Origin: PALSA-1006 sp037140475
GTDB lineage: Bacteria; Pseudomonadota; Gammaproteobacteria; Burkholderiales; Gallionellaceae
Assembly (NCBI GenBank): GCA_037140475.1
Contig: JBAXEJ010000004.1
Location: 8,013 to 72,012 of the forward strand
DNA: 64,000 nt
Reading direction: 5' to 3'
The number at the start of each line of letters is the position of its first letter. The first letter of the stretch is position 1. Position numbers and translations under genes: made by a program. Positions 59,559 through 64,000 of the stretch are shown in pieces. The notes below the pieces were generated by a model that did no database searches, was not told the origin of the DNA, and worked only from the letters and a program-made list of their open reading frames with translations.

Positions 59559-60700
59559 TGAGCGACCAACTCACCATACATTGGGCCGAAGATGGCATAG
59601 AAAAATCTGCGCTGTGGCGCTCAGAAAATGGCGTGCTGCCGCCCAAGCGTGTTGTTATCGCCGATGATCGCATCAACGCCGATGCCGCCTACCGCCTAGC
59701 TTGCGAAGGCACGGCATTGTTATGGCGCGGCGATTTTCAAAATGCGCGCCAGTTATTGCAAGCACTCGCTAGACGTATTGATGGCAAACGCAGCAAATCA
59801 AAAATTACCGCCAACACTCCCGCAGAGGCATTTCACCTCAATCGTAAAACGCAGGCACAGCGCGCTCACATTTTGGGCATGTTACTACTACCCTTCGAGG
59901 CAGATCACAGCGTACCGCTACGCCGCGCACCCGATGTACGAGCAGCTTGTGAGCAAGCCTACGGCGCAGGAACAGTGCCTTATGTTGCCTCACTGCGAGG
60001 GCTGATGGGGCTGATCGGTGCTTTTGAATGGCGCAAAAATGGCGTTGAAGTGCCCGCACTCAATGCACGCATTCATCCGCATTACGGCGTGTTTGCGCCG
60101 ATACGCGGCGAATATGTTGGGTTAGTAAACGACACACCGTTGCCCACGCTCATCGCAACAAACTCCACCGCATTCGACATCGGCACAGGCACTGGGGTAC
60201 TCGCCGCCGTGTTAGCACGTCGCGGCATCCAACACATCATCGCCACCGATCAAGATCAGCGCGCACTCAATTGTGCGAAAGAAAACATAGAGAGATTAGA
60301 CTTAACTTCACAAGTAAAAATCGTGCAGGCGAATCTCTTTCCCGCAGGGCGTGCAGCGCTGATTGTGTGTAACCCACCGTGGGTACCTGCCCGCCCCAGT
60401 TCCCCGCTAGAGTACGCAGTATTCGACCCAGATAGCCAAATGCTACGCGGCTTCCTCAATGGCTTGGCTGAACACTTAGAGGCCAACGGCGAAGGCTGGC
60501 TTATTTTGTCTGACCTTGCGGAGCATTTAGGCTTGCGCACTCGTGAAGCGCTATTGGCAATGATGGATGCGGCAGGGTTGAAGATGCAGGAAAAAATAGA
60601 CGTGAAGCCACATCACCCACGCGTTTCCGACACCAGTGACCCGCTACACATGGCACGTGCCGCCGAGCTCACTTCGTTGTGGCGATTGGTTCGCAAATAA
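59558..60700 (+). CDS. Class I methyltransferase with NPPW motif, coupled to the RIO kinase
   Basis: This 380-residue protein has an N-terminal alpha/beta region of about 190 residues (ALLWRGDFQNARQLLQALAR), then a methyltransferase domain with FDIGTGTGVLAAVLARRGIQ, IIATDQDQRALNCAKENIER and the catalytic VCNPPWVPARPSSPLE. NPPW is typical of N-methyltransferases that modify rRNA bases or protein amide/amino groups. A ribosomal or translation-factor target is likely by family and by its coupling to a RIO kinase, but the substrate is unknown. Confidence 0.85.
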   Translation: MSDQLTIHWAEDGIEKSALWRSENGVLPPKRVVIADDRINADAAYRLACEGTALLWRGDFQNARQLLQALARRIDGKRSKSKITANTPAEAFHLNRKTQAQRAHILGMLLLPFEADHSVPLRRAPDVRAACEQAYGAGTVPYVASLRGLMGLIGAFEWRKNGVEVPALNARIHPHYGVFAPIRGEYVGLVNDTPLPTLIATNSTAFDIGTGTGVLAAVLARRGIQHIIATDQDQRALNCAKENIERLDLTSQVKIVQANLFPAGRAALIVCNPPWVPARPSSPLEYAVFDPDSQMLRGFLNGLAEHLEANGEGWLILSDLAEHLGLRTREALLAMMDAAGLKMQEKIDVKPHHPRVSDTSDPLHMARAAELTSLWRLVRK

Positions 60701-60744
60701 TTTGAGGATAAAGTTGGCGGCGAGAACCACCGCCAACGAGATGA

Positions 60745-60984
60745 TTACAACTTCGAATGACTTCCATCACAAGTCATGCCATTACCGCTGTGCTTACAGC
60801 CACAGAAATAAACCGTTTCCGATTTTTGCGCTTTAAATTCTTTTGGTGCAAATTCAGAACCCTTATGGCTTCCGTCGCAAAATGGCTGGCCTTTACTCTT
60901 ACCGCAAGTGCAATACCAATAACTTTTCCCAGCGACTACTTCAACTGGGTACGGTGCTTTTTGAGCGATTTGGGGAGATGACAT
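60745..60984 (-). CDS. Protein with two CDGSH iron-sulfur domains
   Basis: This 79-residue protein has two CDGSH 2Fe-2S motifs in tandem, YWYCTCGKSKGQPFCDGSH and VYFCGCKHSGNGMTCDGSH, each with three Cys and one His ligand, as in mitoNEET-related proteins. It has an N-terminal AQKAPYPVEVVAGKSY and no signal peptide or membrane helix. Likely an electron or Fe-S transfer protein. The 60985-61166 gap next to it contains only an imperfect hairpin (CTGGC/GCCAG arms, 61041-61066). Confidence 0.93.
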   Translation of the reverse strand: MSSPQIAQKAPYPVEVVAGKSYWYCTCGKSKGQPFCDGSHKGSEFAPKEFKAQKSETVYFCGCKHSGNGMTCDGSHSKL

Positions 60985-61166
60985 GTAATTTCCTTTTGTT
61001 CGTTAAATATCATAAGGCCTAGGCAATAAAATATCGCCATCTGGCATTTGCAATCGCAAACGCCAGCATCATAAGCAACTCAAAAAAAGTATGAAAGAGA
61101 AAATTTCGAGATGAACTATTCCATTTCTGGAACGTGGATTTATTACTTGGGCGCAACTAGCGCTTT

Positions 61167-61329
61167 TTAATCCGCCAGCGCAGAGAGCTGCTCAGCCTGA
61201 TGTTCCGTCATTAGTGCATTGGTCAGCTCGCTGATATCACCATCCATGATGTGATCCATCTTGTACAGCGTGAGGTTGATGCGATGGTCGGTGACACGAC
61301 CCTGCGGAAAGTTGTAAGTGCGAATGCGC
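61167..61329 (-). pseudogene. In-frame 3' fragment of a second prfA copy (last 53 codons)
   Basis: Read on the minus strand, this segment encodes RIRTYNFPQGRVTDHRIN through AEQLSALAD followed by TAA, matching the end of the complete prfA gene at 63370. About 19 of roughly 160 aligned bases differ, and mainly by synonymous or conservative change. Homology stops abruptly at 61329, before the rest of the gene. It cannot be expressed as RF1. It is best explained as the original prfA 3' end displaced by an insertion into prfA; a partial duplication is the alternative. Confidence 0.85.
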
Positions 61330-61378
61330 GAGGCATCGTCAAGCTCCCTTCAATTTTTGAACCAAAATTAACTAGCCC

Positions 61379-61624
61379 TTAAAGACCTGCATCAATCAGA
61401 AGGTCTGATGGCTCACATTGAATAGCCTTCGCTATGCGCACAATGTTTAAAAATGTGACGTTTCGCTCCCCGCGCTCAATTTTCCCCATGTGTGATCTGT
61501 CTATCTCGGCATAGTCCGCCAAGGCTTCTTGAGACAATCCCAGCGCAGTACGTCGAGCGCGAACTGCCGCTCCAAATCGAACTAAGTGATTGTCTATATC
61601 TAGTTTTGCGGAAACTCTTGCCAT
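61379..61624 (-). CDS. Small XRE-family repressor
   Basis: This 81-residue protein is nearly all helix-turn-helix: FGAAVRARRTALGLSQEALA, YAEIDRSHMGKIERGERNVT, FLNIVRIAKAIQCEPSDLLI. It resembles controller proteins of restriction systems and small phage repressors. The start lies 125 bases from the start of the divergent small gene, and the space between could hold a shared operator. No restriction or phage gene adjoins it. Confidence 0.88.
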   Translation of the reverse strand: MARVSAKLDIDNHLVRFGAAVRARRTALGLSQEALADYAEIDRSHMGKIERGERNVTFLNIVRIAKAIQCEPSDLLIDAGL

Positions 61625-61748
61625 GCCGCAAATGGTCGCGTTATGATGCGTTCACGACCACGGCATTTACGACCCAATTCACTGCAGCACCAACTCTGCC
61701 AATTTGTAAAATTTAGATCCTCTGTCCTTAGTAAAGGTGAGCAACACA

Positions 61749-62108
61749 ATGAAAATTGAAGTGCATTGCAATGACGGAAGTGACCCAAACTGTCACCAAA
61801 AAGTAGAAATCGATTTTCCATTTTCTGGATTATCACCTAGCGATGTGAAATCTAATTGGTCGCTCAAAAATGGTCGGGAAGAATTAAGGGGTATTGAAAT
61901 TTCTCTGCCAAATCCAGATTGGGTGAAGCAAAATGAAAGTTTGCTTAAAAAGCTAAGCGTTGACGTTGTCCATATAAAAAATGATCAATTACTTGAAATT
62001 GAATATCGCGCACTTGAACTTGCGGGATTCTTTGAACATGCAACTTGCTCTTCGTGCGGCTCTAGCGAAACCTATGACGGCGAGGGAAATAACATTACTG
62101 CAGTATAA
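61749..62108 (+). CDS. Hypothetical protein with a C-terminal CxxC pair
   Basis: This 119-residue protein has no family I recognise. It starts MKIEVHCNDGSDPNCHQKVE and ends with a CxxC element (FFEHATCSSCGSSETYDGEG), which with Cys7/Cys15 might bind zinc. The middle is mixed alpha/beta (LKKLSVDVVHIKNDQLLEIE). ATG 61749 follows AAGGTGAG. It lies in the putative insert and is divergent from the XRE gene. Confidence 0.65.
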   Translation: MKIEVHCNDGSDPNCHQKVEIDFPFSGLSPSDVKSNWSLKNGREELRGIEISLPNPDWVKQNESLLKKLSVDVVHIKNDQLLEIEYRALELAGFFEHATCSSCGSSETYDGEGNNITAV

Positions 62109-62186
62109 CTATCGCATAAATAAGACACCAAGAGACTACGAGCAAAGCTGACAGATTTATCAGAAAAAACAACCAAAGGGGAAGCC

Positions 62187-62966
62187 ATGAAAAAACAACT
62201 AACCGTTTTCTTAACTCTGCTGTTAATTTCTCAGCAGGCAATATGTGAAGATACACCGATAGTTTGTGGAGACAACGGTGATGGCACATTGACTGATTCT
62301 CGTAGTGGATTAATTTGGCAAAAGTGTGATTTTGGGCAGTCATGGAATGGAACCACCTGCGAGGGAGAAAGCAAAAGGTTGAATTGGTATTCAGCCATGA
62401 TTCTAGCTAAATCCAATAAATTTCTTGGTAAGGCTGATTGGCGTTTACCCACCAGTTCCGAGTTTCTGACGGTCACAACTGAAATGTGGCAATGCCTAAT
62501 ACCTAAACAGTCGGGTTATTACACAAGTGAGGTGCAAAGCTACTGGTCTATAACGCCCGAAAAAAATCAGGAAGATAATAATCACGTTTTTTATCTCTCA
62601 GCGCGCATTAACAACCCTCTTCCTCATGTTTATTTATCTGGAGCGCGCTTGGTTCGTGCAGGAACTTTAAATGAAGGAGAAGGACTTCCTGAATTCAATG
62701 CACTTTATATGTTCGCAGTCAAAAAACAGAAAGAACTGGATGGCGTCGCAAATGAGAATGCAGCAAAGGAAGGAGCGAAAAATAAAGCTGACGAAGCAAG
62801 ACTCGCCTCTTTCAGGAAAAATTTAAAGGTGGGTGACAAGGTAGGAATTTCGTGGAATGAAATTGGATTAGTGCTTCAAGTGAATGGCAATTTAGTTAGA
62901 GTTCAAATCGGTTACAACGAAAAATGGTTTAGGCGTGATGCGTTATTTCCAGTCATTAGCCGTTAG
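62187..62966 (+). CDS. Exported DUF1566 (Lcl-like C-terminal) domain protein
   Basis: This 259-residue protein has a signal peptide (QLTVFLTLLLISQQAIC) followed by a DUF1566 domain at about 25-160. Signatures are GDGTLTDSRSGLIWQKCDFG, the WRLPTSSEFLTV segment typical of the family, YYTSEVQSYWSITPEKN, and a final ARLVRAG. A helical linker and a short beta domain follow (KVGDKVGISWNEIGLVLQVN, GYNEKWFRRDALFP) that looks SH3/KOW-like. DUF1566 modules occur in secreted or surface adhesion-type proteins. The function here is unknown. Confidence 0.8.
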   Translation: MKKQLTVFLTLLLISQQAICEDTPIVCGDNGDGTLTDSRSGLIWQKCDFGQSWNGTTCEGESKRLNWYSAMILAKSNKFLGKADWRLPTSSEFLTVTTEMWQCLIPKQSGYYTSEVQSYWSITPEKNQEDNNHVFYLSARINNPLPHVYLSGARLVRAGTLNEGEGLPEFNALYMFAVKKQKELDGVANENAAKEGAKNKADEARLASFRKNLKVGDKVGISWNEIGLVLQVNGNLVRVQIGYNEKWFRRDALFPVISR

Positions 62967-62997
62967 TTTGACGCAATAAAACTTTGGAGAATCTGTG

Positions 62998-63306
62998 ATG
63001 AAAAAATTGTTTAATGTCTTGGTCGTTGCCGCTTTATTGATTGCCACCTCTTCGGCTTTTTCCGCCGAACGTAAAGTAGCATCTACTATTAATGGGAATG
63101 TTTCAGGAAAACTATCGTATGCCGCTATGCAATTTTCACTTATTAGCGAAAAAGAAGTTTTATGCGTGATGGTAGATTTTGACGATGAAGAAAAGCTTCA
63201 ATCTATGCTCAATAAAAAAGTCACTTTCACTGGACCAATCCAGACTTGGAGCGACAAAAAACGCTGCATCGTTGTCGGCCCAGATTTCCCTAAACCAGTA
63301 AAATAG
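62998..63306 (+). CDS. Small exported protein, function unknown
   Basis: This 102-residue protein has a clear signal peptide (LFNVLVVAALLIATSSAFSA). The short mature region (KVASTINGNVSGKLSYAAMQ, VMVDFDDEEKLQSMLNKKVT, FTGPIQTWSDKKRCIVVGPD) could be an OB-like small beta-barrel with two cysteines. ATG 62998 follows GGAG. It is the last gene of the insert, followed by about 60 bases before the prfA stop. Confidence 0.65.
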   Translation: MKKLFNVLVVAALLIATSSAFSAERKVASTINGNVSGKLSYAAMQFSLISEKEVLCVMVDFDDEEKLQSMLNKKVTFTGPIQTWSDKKRCIVVGPDFPKPVK

Positions 63307-63369
63307 TACTCGTACATTAAGCCCATAGATTAGGCGTATACACTCATTAGTTCCTTGGGAATTTTCAGG

Positions 63370-64000
63370 CTAGCACTCATCCGCCAGCGCAGAGAGTTGC
63401 TCCGCCTGATACTCGGCCATCAACGCATTTGTTAGCTCGTTAATGTCGCCATCCATGATGTGATCCATCTTGTATAGCGTGAGGTTGATGCGATGGTCGG
63501 TGACGCGACCTTGTGGAAAGTTGTAGGTGCGAATGCGCTCGGAGCGATCGCCACTGCCCACGAGTGACTTACGCTCGGCAGCAAGTTTATTGTGCGCTTC
63601 ACTTTCTTTTTTATCTTTAATGCGCGCAGCCAACACACGTAAGGCTTGAGCTTTGTTTTGATGCTGCGAGCGACCATCTTGGCACTCCACTACCGTACCC
63701 GTAGGCAGGTGGGTGATGCGCACGGCTGAATCTGTTTTGTTGATGTGTTGTCCACCGGCTCCGGAAGCTCGGAAGGTGTCAATGCGCAAATCAGCCGGGT
63801 TTAACTCTACTTCGCCGACCTCATCCGCCTCCGGCAAAATTGCTACAGTGCAGGCTGAGGTGTGCACGCGGCCTTGTGTTTCAGTCGTCGGTACACGTTG
63901 TACACGATGCGCACCCGATTCAAATTTCAATACTGAGTAAGCGCCCTGCCCCACAATGCGCGCAATGACTTCTTTGTAGCCGCCCATCTCGCCTAAACTC
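63370..64000 (-). CDS. prfA: Peptide chain release factor 1 (5' end beyond window)
   Basis: RF1 ends translation at UAA and UAG. The frame is open from the window edge (SLGEMGGYKEVIARIVG) to the stop at 63370 and includes the RF-1 class domain with the catalytic FRASGAGGQHINKTDSAVRI (GGQ) and QDGRSQHQNKAQALRVL. The C terminus reads SALADEC, two residues longer than the displaced fragment at 61167 (SALAD). The last 55 or so codons were probably supplied by the inserted element. The codon-recognition part lies beyond the window. Confidence 0.95.
   Translation of the reverse strand, partial: SLGEMGGYKEVIARIVGQGAYSVLKFESGAHRVQRVPTTETQGRVHTSACTVAILPEADEVGEVELNPADLRIDTFRASGAGGQHINKTDSAVRITHLPTGTVVECQDGRSQHQNKAQALRVLAARIKDKKESEAHNKLAAERKSLVGSGDRSERIRTYNFPQGRVTDHRINLTLYKMDHIMDGDINELTNALMAEYQAEQLSALADEC

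Larger units (their letters stand above)
61330..63372. mobile_element. Putative 2-kb insert between prfA and its displaced 3' end
   Basis: The segment is bounded by direct repeats of the prfA 3' end (61167-61329 and 63373-63538, same orientation). It holds a small XRE repressor, three small genes of unknown or exported type, and no housekeeping gene. Elements that integrate in the 3' end of a gene and carry a replacement end produce this footprint. No integrase or transposase is visible, so the element would be a decayed or deleted remnant. Borders are inferred. Confidence 0.5.

Overview
The window reads as chromosomal DNA of a Gram-negative betaproteobacterium, most likely of the Nitrosomonadales (perhaps near Gallionellaceae or Methylophilaceae; this rank is a guess). 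Support comes from the dusB-fis-purH-purD order, the trpE-trpG-trpD run, sucC-sucD-terC, ubiquinone genes (ubiA, ubiC, ubiH), lipoprotein MltA, and a very high density of cyclic-nucleotide and two-component signalling genes. Gene density is high, and no rRNA, tRNA or CRISPR array is visible.

Layout. 1-2848: the 5' part of leuA, with a promoter and a possible Leu-rich leader, divergent from an HDOD/receiver/GGDEF protein. 2929-17061: all minus strand. It holds a DsrE-like periplasmic protein, corA, and a compact run of eight signalling genes: a CHASE2 Ser/Thr kinase, PP2C phosphatase, double-FHA protein, CHASE2 adenylate cyclase, class II cyclic-nucleotide phosphodiesterase, cyclic-nucleotide-binding/rhodanese protein, GAF-PilB/GspE ATPase and GAF-HD-GYP protein. 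This run is the most interesting system in the window: it contains writer, reader and eraser for both cAMP and phosphorylation, next to a secretion/pilus-type motor ATPase. 17162-28924: uspA, terC, sucDC, the dTDP-rhamnose genes rfbDCAB, trpDGE, gph, a lipoprotein and rpe, all on the minus strand. 29030-31588: apaG, a methyltransferase, mltA and an S4 RNA-binding protein on the plus strand. 31597-40255: minus strand, with two sensor kinases, a stand-alone receiver, a cyclic-nucleotide-binding EAL protein, DUF4149, dsbC and ubiH. 40333-46624: plus strand, dusB-fis-purH-purD-tsaC-hemF-methyltransferase. 46621-49979: oxyR divergent from a peroxide-defence operon (rubrerythrin, rubredoxin, Dps, rubredoxin reductase).

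49972-58582 carries ubiA, then an accessory patch (S24-like protein, MazEF-type toxin-antitoxin, DUF4105 protein, PEGA lipoprotein, XRE regulator), then ubiC, recG, ridA and prmC. The patch separates ubiA from ubiC, which are often neighbours. 58698-60984 has a RIO kinase/methyltransferase pair and a CDGSH iron-sulfur protein. At the right edge, prfA (incomplete at the window end) is followed by a 2-kb insert of small genes and then by a second, in-frame copy of only the last 53 codons of prfA. This is the footprint expected of an element that integrated into the 3' end of prfA and restored the gene with its own copy of that end. No integrase is visible in the insert.

Functionally the window mixes housekeeping biosynthesis (Leu, Trp, purine, haem, ubiquinone, dTDP-rhamnose) with layered signalling that joins cAMP, c-di-GMP and protein phosphorylation. 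Direct observations are the motifs, overlaps, repeats and missing residues given per entry. Functional links between neighbouring genes are inference.
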